Positions 1-5,614 of a DNA stretch of 5,830 nt are shown here, piece after piece. This DNA comes from Methanocorpusculum sp. (GTDB lineage: Archaea; Halobacteriota; Methanomicrobia; Methanomicrobiales; Methanocorpusculaceae). The position numbers were made by a program, and so were the translations under genes. Within the stretch, counting starts at the first letter, position 1. Each line of letters opens with the position of its first letter. Below the pieces are notes generated by a model. It ran no database searches and had not been told where the DNA came from. It was given only the letters and a program-made list of their open reading frames with translations. Location: positions 1-5,830 of the forward strand of contig DALTYF010000067.1 of NCBI GenBank assembly GCA_029986195.1, read 5' to 3'.

Positions 1-172
1 GGGTGGCGTTACTGCGGCGAACAGCGCTCTTGAGGCGATGACTCCGCTGGTTCCGGAGAGTCTTGCGGCGATTGGTATGACGGGCTGGACGTCGATGCCG
101 GAATTCGGGTCTCCGGTGTGGATGACGGTGATTACGACGCTGGTTCTTGGTGTGGGTATCGGTGTTCTTGCG

Positions 173-175
173 TAG
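173..175 (+). other. In-frame amber (TAG) codon in the symporter
   Basis: The frame is open on both sides, from base 2 and again up to the frameshift near 640. The TAG sits between GVLA and PQLAVRF, where SSS transporters carry a Gln before Pro. A single C-to-T change from CAG explains it. Translation as pyrrolysine is formally possible in some archaea, but nothing here supports it and the frameshift downstream argues for plain decay. Confidence 0.8.
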
Positions 176-602
176 CCGCAGCTTGCGGTGCGGTTTACGA
201 CGGCGAGGGACGGAAAGTCGCTGAACCGTGCGGTTCCGATGGGTGCTCTGTTTATTGTGATGATGACGGGGGTTGCGTTTACGGTCGGGCCGCTGACGAA
301 TGTGTATTTTATGGAGACGACAGGGCAGCTTGCACTTGCGGCTGCGGGCGGGAATGCGGATTCGGTGATTCCGCTGTATATTAATGCGGCGATGCCGGAG
401 CTGTTTGTGATTATTTTTATGCTGACCCTTTTGTCTGCGGCGATGTCGACGCTGTCGTCACTTCTGCATACGATGGGTACGACGCTCAGCGGTGATATGT
501 TTGCACGGCTGAAGGGAAAGCGATATTCGGTGCGGGCGAATCAGGTAGGTATTGTGGTGATGATGCTCGCGAGTCTTGCGATTGCGGTGGTGATGCCGGA
601 GA

Positions 603-710
603 GTATTATTGCCCGTGCGACGGCAATGTTTATGGGTCTTGCGGTTGTGGACGCTCCGGCAATGGAAGCGCACGTATTATTGCCCGTGCGACGGCAATGT
701 TTATGGGTCT
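603..710. repeat. 37-base direct repeat, two exact copies (603-639 and 674-710), offset 71 bases
   Basis: The copies are identical over 37 bases and start gtattattgcccgtgcgac. A unique 34-base spacer lies between them (640-673). The offset of 71 is not a multiple of three, so the second copy is read in a different frame from the first and breaks the symporter. The repeat encodes the IIARATAMFMGL helix in both copies. Recombination or slippage between the copies would delete exactly 71 bases and restore the reading frame, although the upstream amber codon would remain. The origin of the 34-base spacer is not visible in this window. Confidence 0.93.
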
Positions 711-1043
711 GTGTACGGCGGCGCTTCTGCCTGCGTTTACACATGGTATTATTTCAAAGGCGCCGTCGCTGCTTGCGGCGAAGTGGAGTATGGTTGCAGG
801 TACGGGAGGCTGGCTGGTGTGGACGGTGTTTGCCCATACGGCGGAGTCGAAGGCCCTCGGGTTCTGTAATGCGCTGTTCGGAGTTGATTCGCTGGTTGCA
901 AGTCCGTGGAATTATCTGGATCCTCTGGTGGTGGGAACGGTTCTGTCGGTGGTTGTGCTGCTGGTTCTGATTCCGCTGGATAAAAACCGTGTGACCCGGG
1001 AGCAGCAGAGGAGTTGTGTGTGAGAGGGGATGCTGCGGGTTTG

Positions 1044-1071
1044 GGTCCCGGCATTTTTAAATGCTGGTACC
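1044..1071 (+). terminator. Hairpin just after the symporter stop, possible terminator
   Basis: An imperfect inverted repeat spans 28 bases. The outer ggt/acc and cc/gg pairs flank a perfect GCATTT/AAATGC core (1051-1056 and 1059-1064), interrupted by one C/T mismatch and one G-T wobble. It starts about 20 bases after the symporter TGA. The T-run lies in the apex and not after the stem, so it is not a textbook terminator. The same AT-rich core could instead serve as a TATA-like element for the short reading frame that follows. Confidence 0.35.
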
Positions 1072-1260
1072 ACTACCCTGAACTCGCCGACAGCCACATC
1101 CTCCTCAACCTTCTCAGAGCAGGATACAGCATCTGTAAAATCTGTGAAATGCTTGAATGCACCCGGACAAACGTCGCATCCGCCAAGAAAAACCACGGAA
1201 ATCTGGCGGTCCTACGTAGAACACGTACCCGAAGGAATGCGAAAAAGAATGGGGAGGTAA
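1050..1260 (+). pseudogene. Possible remnant of a small helix-turn-helix protein, frameshifted
   Basis: In the frame of base 1050 the DNA reads FKCWYHYPELADSH, then LLNLLRAGYSICKICEMLEC and TRTNVASAKKNHGNL. The stretch GYSICKICEMLECTRTNVASA has the spacing of a helix-turn-helix, like those that bind DNA in resolvases and small regulators. This frame then runs on without a stop into antisense of the aminotransferase, which is implausible. From about 1205 the next frame gives a more protein-like end, RSYVEHVPEGMRKRMGR, with TAA at 1258-1260. Going from one to the other needs loss of one base near ctggcggtc (1204-1212). No convincing ATG start exists in the first frame; only TTG at 1014 or 1041 is available. 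I infer a broken gene fragment. It could also be a non-coding stretch with chance similarity. I do not recognise the family. Confidence 0.35.
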
Positions 1261-1304
1261 AAAAAGACACGGCAGAAATCCCTGCCCGCACCTATTTTTA
1301 CCTC
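1254..1304. terminator. Nested inverted repeat between convergent genes, likely bidirectional terminator
   Basis: The outer arms gaggtaaaaa (1254-1263) and tttttacctc (1295-1304) are perfect complements. Inside lies a GGCAG/CTGCC hairpin (1271-1275 and 1282-1286) with a six-base loop. On the minus strand the inner hairpin is followed a few bases later by seven T (complement of 1259-1265), suiting termination of the aminotransferase mRNA. On the plus strand it is followed by a run of five T (1295-1299). The outer right arm overlaps the aminotransferase stop codon (1298-1300). Confidence 0.6.
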
Positions 1305-2428
1305 ACCGTCTCGATACGATCGAGCGCCTCCTTCAGCCGCTCCATCGACGCCGCATACGAAATGCGGATCCAGCCCGGAGCACCAAACGCCGTACCCGGC
1401 GTTGCCGCAACATGCGCCTTGTCCAGCCACAGATTCGCCGTCGCCGCATCATCACCGCCCACATTGATGAACGCATAGAACGCACCCTCCGCCGGCGCAG
1501 TGGAAAGACCCATACCCGCAAGCCGGCCAATCACATACTTCCGGCGCTCCGCAAACTGCCGGCGCATCTCCTCAACGCAACCCTGATCCCCGTTCAGCGC
1601 CGCAACACCGCCCCACATCGCAAATGTATTCACACAGCCGACTGAATGCTGCATCACCTTATCCATGGCAGGAATCACCTCAAGCGGCGCCGCAAGATAC
1701 CCGAGCCGCCATCCCGTCATCGCATACGCCTTGGAAAAACCATTAATCGTAATAGTCCGCTCCAGCATATCACCAACCGTCGCAATCGACACATGCTCCT
1801 TCCCATAGACCAGCTTCTCATAGATCTCATCTGACAGACAGAACAGATCATGATCCATACACACATCCGCAATCAGCCGGAGCGACGATCTGCCGAGGAT
1901 CGAACCCGTCGGATTGGACGGCGTATTCACAATGATCATCTTCGTCTTATCCGTGATCACCTCATAAATCGACTCATCCACCTGAAAGTCCGCATTCAAC
2001 GAATAGTGAACGGCCTTTCCGCCCGCAATCTGCACGCACGGCTCGTATGAAACCCAGGACGGATCAATGACCACGACCTCATCACCCCGGTTCAGCAGCG
2101 CCATCATCGTAATGCGGATAGCATCCTTCGCGCCCGCCGTCACCATAATCTGCTTCTGCGTCGCCGCAATGTGATTCTCACGGTTCAGCTTATCGGCAAT
2201 CGCCTGCGTCAGCTCCGGAATACCGCGGGACGGCGCATAATGCGTCTCGCCGCGGTTCAGCGCATCAATTGCTGCCTGCGTAATATGGGCAGGTGTTGCA
2301 AAATCCGGCTCGCCCACCGCAAGACTGATCACATCAATACCAGACGCGATCATCTCCTTGGAACGGTTACTCATCGCCATCGTAGCCGACGGGGCAACCG
2401 CCGCAATCGTATCCGAAACCGATCTCAT
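1298..2428 (-). CDS. Class I/II PLP-dependent aminotransferase (aspartate aminotransferase-like, aspC-type)
   Basis: This is a complete 376-residue cytoplasmic fold-type I enzyme of the usual length for the archaeal/bacterial AspC-like (I-gamma) group. It should transfer an amino group between an amino acid and a 2-oxo acid using pyridoxal phosphate. Visible motifs are LAVGEPDFATP near 36-46, VTAGAKDAI at 96-104, SNPTG at 171-175, SDEIYEKLVYG at 199-209 with Asp200 for the pyridine nitrogen, and FSKAYAMTGWRLGYL at 231-245 with Lys233 as the Schiff-base lysine. Arg355 in WIRISYA is the probable alpha-carboxylate-binding arginine. The substrate (aspartate, aromatic or other) cannot be fixed from motifs. 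Its ATG overlaps the ribH stop by four bases (ATGA, 2425-2428). A GGAG lies about 9 bases before the ATG, inside the end of ribH, so the two are co-transcribed and probably translationally coupled. No lesion is seen. Confidence 0.95.
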   Translation of the reverse strand: MRSVSDTIAAVAPSATMAMSNRSKEMIASGIDVISLAVGEPDFATPAHITQAAIDALNRGETHYAPSRGIPELTQAIADKLNRENHIAATQKQIMVTAGAKDAIRITMMALLNRGDEVVVIDPSWVSYEPCVQIAGGKAVHYSLNADFQVDESIYEVITDKTKMIIVNTPSNPTGSILGRSSLRLIADVCMDHDLFCLSDEIYEKLVYGKEHVSIATVGDMLERTITINGFSKAYAMTGWRLGYLAAPLEVIPAMDKVMQHSVGCVNTFAMWGGVAALNGDQGCVEEMRRQFAERRKYVIGRLAGMGLSTAPAEGAFYAFINVGGDDAATANLWLDKAHVAATPGTAFGAPGWIRISYAASMERLKEALDRIETVR

Positions 2429-2844
2429 TCGCTAAGTCTCCGGACCATCTTCACCGCCGACTCAACCGCACGCTTACCGTACTCAATACGGTCCTCAGCC
2501 TCAAGTCTCGTCATACCGGGTCCGGAGATACCAAGCGCAACCGGCTTATCGAACTCAAGGGAAAGATCAAGAATCTTCCGTGCCGCATGCTGCACCACAA
2601 TCTGATCATGATCCGTCGCGCCCTCAATAACACAGCCGATGGTAACAACCGCATCAATATCCTGCTTTTTCAGAAGCTTGCGGATGGCAAGAGGCATATC
2701 ATAGGCGCCCGGTACATAAATCCGGTCATGAACAGCCGCACCAAGGAACCTGGCGTGCTCCTCCGCCTCCATCTCCATCATATACGTAAGATCGCGGTTA
2801 AACTCTGCAACAACGAATCCGAGTCTGACTGGTTTGTCGGTCAT
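2425..2844 (-). CDS. ribH: 6,7-dimethyl-8-ribityllumazine synthase
   Basis: RibH condenses 5-amino-6-ribitylaminouracil with 3,4-dihydroxy-2-butanone 4-phosphate to form the lumazine precursor of riboflavin. It acts in the cytoplasm, usually as a large oligomer. The 139-residue length fits archaeal RibH. Visible motifs are GFVVAEFNRDLT (9-20), VPGAYDMP (44-51), GCVIEGATDHDQIV (70-83) with His79 as the likely catalytic histidine, and GISGPGMTR (105-113) with Arg113 for phosphate contact. The paralogous archaeal riboflavin synthase has different motifs, so RibH is the better call. The frame is open to an ATG at 2889, but I chose the ATG at 2844. The protein there begins MTDKPVRLGFVV as in relatives, and a TATA-like box lies at 2874-2881, so an mRNA would start only a few bases before 2844 and could not include 2889. 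It is the first gene of an operon with the aminotransferase. Confidence 0.96.
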   Translation of the reverse strand: MTDKPVRLGFVVAEFNRDLTYMMEMEAEEHARFLGAAVHDRIYVPGAYDMPLAIRKLLKKQDIDAVVTIGCVIEGATDHDQIVVQHAARKILDLSLEFDKPVALGISGPGMTRLEAEDRIEYGKRAVESAVKMVRRLSE

Positions 2845-2873
2845 GGTAATCTCAGTACAATTCTGTCGCAAAA

Positions 2874-2881
2874 GTATATAG
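2874..2881 (-). promoter_or_regulatory. TATA-like box of the ribH-aminotransferase operon
   Basis: On the minus strand the sequence is CTATATAC, centred about 33 bases before the ribH ATG at 2844. The usual archaeal spacing of about 25 bases from TATA to transcript start puts the start near 2850-2853, giving a leader of roughly 6-9 bases. No strong Shine-Dalgarno sequence is seen before this ATG, in keeping with a near-leaderless mRNA. Confidence 0.6.
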
Positions 2882-2889
2882 TGGTTCAC

Positions 2890-2917
2890 AAAAAAGTCTC
2901 AACTCAAAAATGAGTTG
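2890..2917 (-). terminator. Intrinsic-type terminator of the 5TM receptor gene
   Basis: The perfect seven-base stem caactca/tgagttg (2900-2906 and 2911-2917) has a four-base loop. On the minus strand it is followed by AGAC and six T (complement of 2890-2895). It starts about 20 bases after the stop codon at 2938-2940 and lies just upstream of the ribH TATA box, so it separates the two transcription units. Confidence 0.7.
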
Positions 2918-2937
2918 ATAGGGAGATGATGAGATAG

Positions 2938-3699
2938 TTACTCTCCGGCTGGCAGGGCGGGCGCTCTCGCTTTCTGGTAACACCAGGAAAAGATTGCAAC
3001 CGACAGGGGCACCAGAATCAGGATACCGACACCGGTCGGCGTATCCTGAATTATCGTCCAGCCGAAGTCGTTCGGGGTGAGGAAGCAGACCAGCAGGATA
3101 TGGACACACCCCATAATAACGGCGATCAGAGTAGCTGTCAGCGTTGTAATCCTTTCTCGATAGAAATACCAGATAATACCGCTTGCAACACCTGCGAACA
3201 GCGTCGCAAGGCAGCAGGGAACCATGGTTGCACCGCCGAGTGTAAACCGGTAAGCAGCATCGATAACCGCAGCACCAACACCGATGACAGGACCGAACCA
3301 CAAACCGCCATATATCGGACTGCCGTCACGGACATTAAGCAGTGCACCACCGTATTCAATGCTCGCAATCGAACCAAACAGCGACATTATGCCAAAAATA
3401 GCAATGCCGACAGAATATTTGATCCAGTCGGTAAAATCCCCCTTCATATCCTCAAGCAGACGGGATTTTCCAAGAATAATGCCAAGCATCGCGGCAAATC
3501 CAAGATTCACACCGAACAGCACAATGAGACCTCCTGCAGTCGCATCCATACTATGTATAATAAAGAACTCCCCTCTATTTGAGAATACCGGTGATACCAA
3601 TGTTGCACCTTTATTCCTGAGCATCTCACGGAACACACGGGAAGAATCTGTAGTACGTTGGGATATGACCCGCGATACTGACTTCCTTAGTCTTTCCAT
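2938..3699 (-). CDS. Membrane protein with LytS-type 5TM receptor domain (5TM-5TMR_LYT), no output domain
   Basis: In known proteins this domain is the membrane sensor of LytS-like histidine kinases and diguanylate cyclases; its ligand is poorly defined. The 253-residue product has about six hydrophobic spans near 55-77, 92-112, 130-150, 159-179, 186-207 and 222-241. The signature lies in the middle: NVRDGSP (122-128), GGLWFGPVIGVGAA (131-144) and AYRFTLGGATMVPCCLATLF (149-168), then AGVASGI. This matches the family pattern N-R-D-x-x-P, G-P-x-x-G, R-Y-x-L-G-G. It ends soon after the last span, so kinase, GGDEF or PAS parts are absent. The first 50 residues are Arg/Ser-rich, soluble and unlike the family, so Met51 (3549) is an alternative start, with GAGGGGAG 18 bases before it. 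I kept 3699 because a TATA-like box lies 28 bases upstream. It could sense for a partner encoded elsewhere; ECF-type substrate-binding membrane proteins are a more remote alternative. Confidence 0.8.
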   Translation of the reverse strand: MERLRKSVSRVISQRTTDSSRVFREMLRNKGATLVSPVFSNRGEFFIIHSMDATAGGLIVLFGVNLGFAAMLGIILGKSRLLEDMKGDFTDWIKYSVGIAIFGIMSLFGSIASIEYGGALLNVRDGSPIYGGLWFGPVIGVGAAVIDAAYRFTLGGATMVPCCLATLFAGVASGIIWYFYRERITTLTATLIAVIMGCVHILLVCFLTPNDFGWTIIQDTPTGVGILILVPLSVAIFSWCYQKARAPALPAGE

Positions 3700-3722
3700 A
3701 TTTTCCGCGGGTAAAACATCGA

Positions 3723-3731
3723 TTAATTATG
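3723..3731 (-). promoter_or_regulatory. TATA-like box of the 5TM receptor gene
   Basis: On the minus strand the sequence is CATAATTAA, centred about 28 bases before the ATG at 3699, so the transcript would start almost at the start codon. It lies inside a longer inverted repeat, TCGATTA/TAATCGA (3719-3725 and 3747-3753), and overlaps an 11-base palindrome attatgataat (3726-3736), which could bind a regulator. The region is AT-rich, so chance is possible. Confidence 0.45.
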
Positions 3732-3789
3732 ATAATGTGTAGTCAATAATCGAATTTGGGGACAACTCCGGTGATCCCGGGTAATATCG

Positions 3790-4854
3790 TCAATGATCTT
3801 CGTGACCGTGCAGGTGATGAAGATCTGGTGCATGCGGATGACTGTGCATCATCGTCTCATGGGTATGCAGATGAGAATGTTCCCCTTCCACCGGCGGATT
3901 ATGAACATGAGTATGGTGTTCGTCATCATGACGGTGACAATGCTCATGAATCAGCGGTGTGTGGACATGGCGATGCCGGTGACCGCCGGTCGCAGCAAAG
4001 TAGGCTCCGGCAATCATAATTCCTGTGGCAGCAGCAAAGGAAACGGTCACCGGTATCTGGAAGATCACAAACGACAGTCCCACCCCAATAAACGGCGCAA
4101 CTGCATAAAATGCACTTGTCCGGGCGGCACCAAGTGTTCTCTGGGCAAGAACATAGAAATAGATCGAAAGACCGTACGCAAAGAATCCGAGCAGAAGTGC
4201 CGCAAGAACACCGCTGAGATCCGCAGTCATCTCCCGTGTAAACAGTGCGAGCAGAAGTGCACCGCCGCCTGCACCAAACCCTTTGATGATTACGATCTCC
4301 ACCGGATCCTTTAAGGAAAGCATCCGTGTACAGTTGTTCTCAAAACCCCAGGCAACACAAGCAAGCAGGACGAAAATCGATCCCGCAGAGAAGGCAAAGC
4401 TGCTCATATCCTCAACGGTGAGAATGGTACTTGCACAGACAATCAGAAGAATCGCAAACCAGAGCCTGCGATCGATCGCCTCCCGAAAGAGAAGAAGGGC
4501 AATCACCGAAGTGGTAACGATCTCAAAGTTGTTTAAGAGAGAAGCATTCGCCGCAGTGGTCAGGGTAAGACCAAACATCAGCAGAACAGGCGCGGCAATA
4601 TCCAGCACAATCATGCCGATGACGTACGGAAGATCCTTTCTGCCGAGCGGTGCCTCGCGAACCTCCTGCCTGCGGGCAGCCTGAACCAGACTGACCACAC
4701 CCATCCCGATACCTGCCCCAAGGTACAGCAGAGCTGCAAGCAGTGCCGGAGGCACACTGTCCAGCAGCACTTTCGAAACCGGCGAACTGATACCGTAGAG
4801 AACAGCGGCAAGTACAGCAAAACCGATTGCAAGAAACCGTGAGGCAGCGGACAT
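3790..4854 (-). CDS. EamA/DMT-superfamily transporter with histidine-rich C-terminal tail
   Basis: This is a 354-residue inner-membrane transporter. Residues 1-290 form about ten hydrophobic helices in two EamA repeats: one from about 8 to 145 (AVLYGISSPVSKVLL near its start, ANASLLNNFEIVTT at 102-115) and one from about 155 to 290 (LLACVAWGFENNCTRMLS, then RTLGAARTSAFYAVAPFIGV at 239-258). This order is typical of drug/metabolite transporters. Residues 292-354 form a soluble tail with 24 histidines in 63 positions, mostly as H-x-H pairs, plus Cys306 and several Asp/Glu. Such tails bind Ni, Co, Zn or Cu in known metal-handling proteins, so export, uptake or buffering of a metal is a reasonable inference; the actual substrate is unknown. 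The ATG at 4854 is chosen from the normal N-terminus and a TATA box 33 bases upstream. Two near-identical palindromes flank that TATA box. No terminator is evident after the stop. Confidence 0.9.
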   Translation of the reverse strand: MSAASRFLAIGFAVLAAVLYGISSPVSKVLLDSVPPALLAALLYLGAGIGMGVVSLVQAARRQEVREAPLGRKDLPYVIGMIVLDIAAPVLLMFGLTLTTAANASLLNNFEIVTTSVIALLLFREAIDRRLWFAILLIVCASTILTVEDMSSFAFSAGSIFVLLACVAWGFENNCTRMLSLKDPVEIVIIKGFGAGGGALLLALFTREMTADLSGVLAALLLGFFAYGLSIYFYVLAQRTLGAARTSAFYAVAPFIGVGLSFVIFQIPVTVSFAAATGIMIAGAYFAATGGHRHRHVHTPLIHEHCHRHDDEHHTHVHNPPVEGEHSHLHTHETMMHSHPHAPDLHHLHGHEDH

Positions 4855-4865
4855 ATTCTGTCAGT

Positions 4866-4880
4866 AATATTGGCAATAAT
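4866..4880. promoter_or_regulatory. Palindromic operator candidate, proximal copy
   Basis: The plus strand reads aatattggcaataat, with a perfect TATTG/CAATA dyad (4869-4878 region around the central G). It lies between the TATA box and the ATG of the His-rich transporter, across or just upstream of the expected transcript start. That is where archaeal repressors commonly block polymerase. It matches the distal copy at 13 of 15 positions in inverted orientation. The regulator is not identified. Confidence 0.45.
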
Positions 4881-4881
4881 T

Positions 4882-4890
4882 GCATATAAC
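4882..4890 (-). promoter_or_regulatory. TATA-like box of the His-rich transporter gene
   Basis: On the minus strand the sequence is GTTATATGC, preceded by purine-rich AACAGAGA that could serve as the TFB-recognition element. It is centred about 33 bases before the ATG at 4854, giving an expected transcript start near 4860 and a leader of a few bases. Confidence 0.6.
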
Positions 4891-4926
4891 TCTCTGTTAG
4901 GAGGGATTTTTTGATTGTTATGCGAA

Positions 4927-4941
4927 ATTATTACCAATAAT
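4927..4941. promoter_or_regulatory. Palindromic operator candidate, distal copy
   Basis: The plus strand reads attattaccaataat, a perfect ATTATT/AATAAT dyad around a three-base centre. It lies about 47 bases upstream of the transporter TATA box, and its centre is 61 bases from that of the proximal copy. The pair could allow cooperative binding of one regulator. It stands in the 148-base gap between the transporter and the pilin-like gene, which otherwise shows no gene and no clear terminator. Confidence 0.4.
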
Positions 4942-5002
4942 CCCCGGATATGCGGCATGTATTACGGACCGCGGATTTGTATGAAAAGGGTATGCAGTTT
5001 CC

Positions 5003-5614
5003 TCACCGCATGCTGAAATCAAACACATAGAGGAGACCTGAATCGCTCTGCAGAACTCGTTCCAGACGGTACGAAACGATCACCTCTCCCGCCCCGGACA
5101 CCACCCAGGGAACAAAGGAGGAGTCGGAAACTACCACGTGAACGGCGGAGTTCCCGTTTCCGGATCCGAGAAGGGTAAGACCGGACGGATCTGCAGTGAG
5201 AACTCCCGCCCGCAGTTCAAGAACAATGTTTTCTGCATACCGGTTGGCGGACTGATAGGTAAAGACCACCGGATAGTAGGCGGTATTGTCTACCTGAAAT
5301 GCGGGATTCCCGCGTTCCATGCTGAACCGGCCGGGCGACGGACGGAAAAAGGTAAAGATAGAAGAGGGACTCTTCCCTGATGCAGAGGTAAAGATTTTCC
5401 GCCCGTAGGCTCCGGTGTTCCCCGCTGCAAGAAAACTGTCCAGATCATATTTGAATGCAGCAAACTGCCGGAGAACATCTTCATTCTGGGCACGTTCCAG
5501 ATCCTCTGCGATCTGCGGCGCAGCATGAACCGACCAGACACCAAGAGCAAGGATGATCATCACAAGAATCAGGGAAAACCCGATAACCTCGGAAACCGCA
5601 TCATCACCGCACAT
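5003..5614 (-). CDS. Archaeal type IV pilin-like (class III signal peptide) membrane-anchored protein
   Basis: This 203-residue protein begins MCGDDAVSEVIGFSLILVMI. A short acidic leader, the AVSEVIGF junction and one hydrophobic helix (about 10-31) make the archaeal type IV pilin/archaellin-type N-terminus, which is normally cut by a prepilin peptidase just before the helix. A charged, probably helical segment follows (36-63, IAEDLERAQNEDVLRQFAAF), then a beta-rich extracytoplasmic domain rich in Ser, Gly and Val, ending LLYVFDFSMR. The layout recalls the haloarchaeal pilin-like proteins of the DUF7289 kind, but that is a resemblance, not a verified match. It could be a pilus subunit, a minor pilin or another surface protein. 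The start is firm: the upstream stop and this ATG share a base (TGATG, 5616-5612), and GAGG (5622-5625) sits seven bases before the ATG. Expression therefore depends on the upstream gene's transcript. Confidence 0.75.
   Translation of the reverse strand: MCGDDAVSEVIGFSLILVMIILALGVWSVHAAPQIAEDLERAQNEDVLRQFAAFKYDLDSFLAAGNTGAYGRKIFTSASGKSPSSIFTFFRPSPGRFSMERGNPAFQVDNTAYYPVVFTYQSANRYAENIVLELRAGVLTADPSGLTLLGSGNGNSAVHVVVSDSSFVPWVVSGAGEVIVSYRLERVLQSDSGLLYVFDFSMR

Larger units (their letters stand above)
1..1023 (+). pseudogene. Sodium:solute symporter (SSS family), 5'-truncated by the window and inactivated by a nonsense codon and a frameshift
   Basis: This is the C-terminal part of a multi-span transporter. 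Known SSS proteins move a small solute together with Na+; the substrate cannot be told here. The frame starting at base 2 reads hydrophobic helices with SSS hallmarks: a VLA-stop-PQLAVRF segment where the family has Gln-Pro (PutP has FGQPH), and LLSAAMSTLSSLLHTMGTT, which matches the conserved Na+-site helix. Two lesions are visible. Codon 173-175 is TAG, one base from the expected CAG. Around 640-710 a 71-base insertion built on a 37-base direct repeat shifts the frame. After removing 71 bases the reading runs IIARATAMFMGL straight into CTAALLPAFTHGI and on to the TGA at 1021-1023. Codon choice (GCG, ATT, GGT, CTG) resembles that of the downstream aminotransferase gene, so it looks like a resident gene that decayed. 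A sequencing or assembly error could mimic either lesion, but two independent ones make real decay more likely. Confidence 0.85.

Noticed and set aside
173..175. Pyrrolysine or other recoding of the amber codon
   Set aside because: The expected residue is a plain Gln one base change away, and a second disabling lesion follows; nothing in the window supports recoding.
1014..1478. Long plus-strand frame of about 154 codons with a TTG start
   Set aside because: Only its first half looks like protein; from about 1205 it is low-quality sequence and from 1298 it is antisense to the aminotransferase.
2425..2844. Archaeal riboflavin synthase (RibC-type paralogue) as an alternative to RibH
   Set aside because: The EFNRDLT, GCVIEGATDHD and GPGMTR motifs are those of lumazine synthase.
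2845..2937. FMN riboswitch upstream of ribH
   Set aside because: The gap is too short and is filled by the previous gene's terminator and a TATA box that leaves almost no leader.
4188..4260. 13-base direct repeat cgagcagaagtgc, copies 60 bases apart
   Set aside because: It lies in frame within Ala/Leu-rich membrane helices of the transporter (ALLLA, AALLLG), so it follows from coding composition.
3756..4314. Plus-strand open frames opposite the transporter's histidine tail
   Set aside because: They are shadows created by the repetitive CAT/CAC codons on the other strand; composition is unlike a real protein.
5138..5380. 80-codon plus-strand frame inside the pilin-like gene
   Set aside because: It has no ribosome binding site or promoter and is antisense to a well-supported gene.
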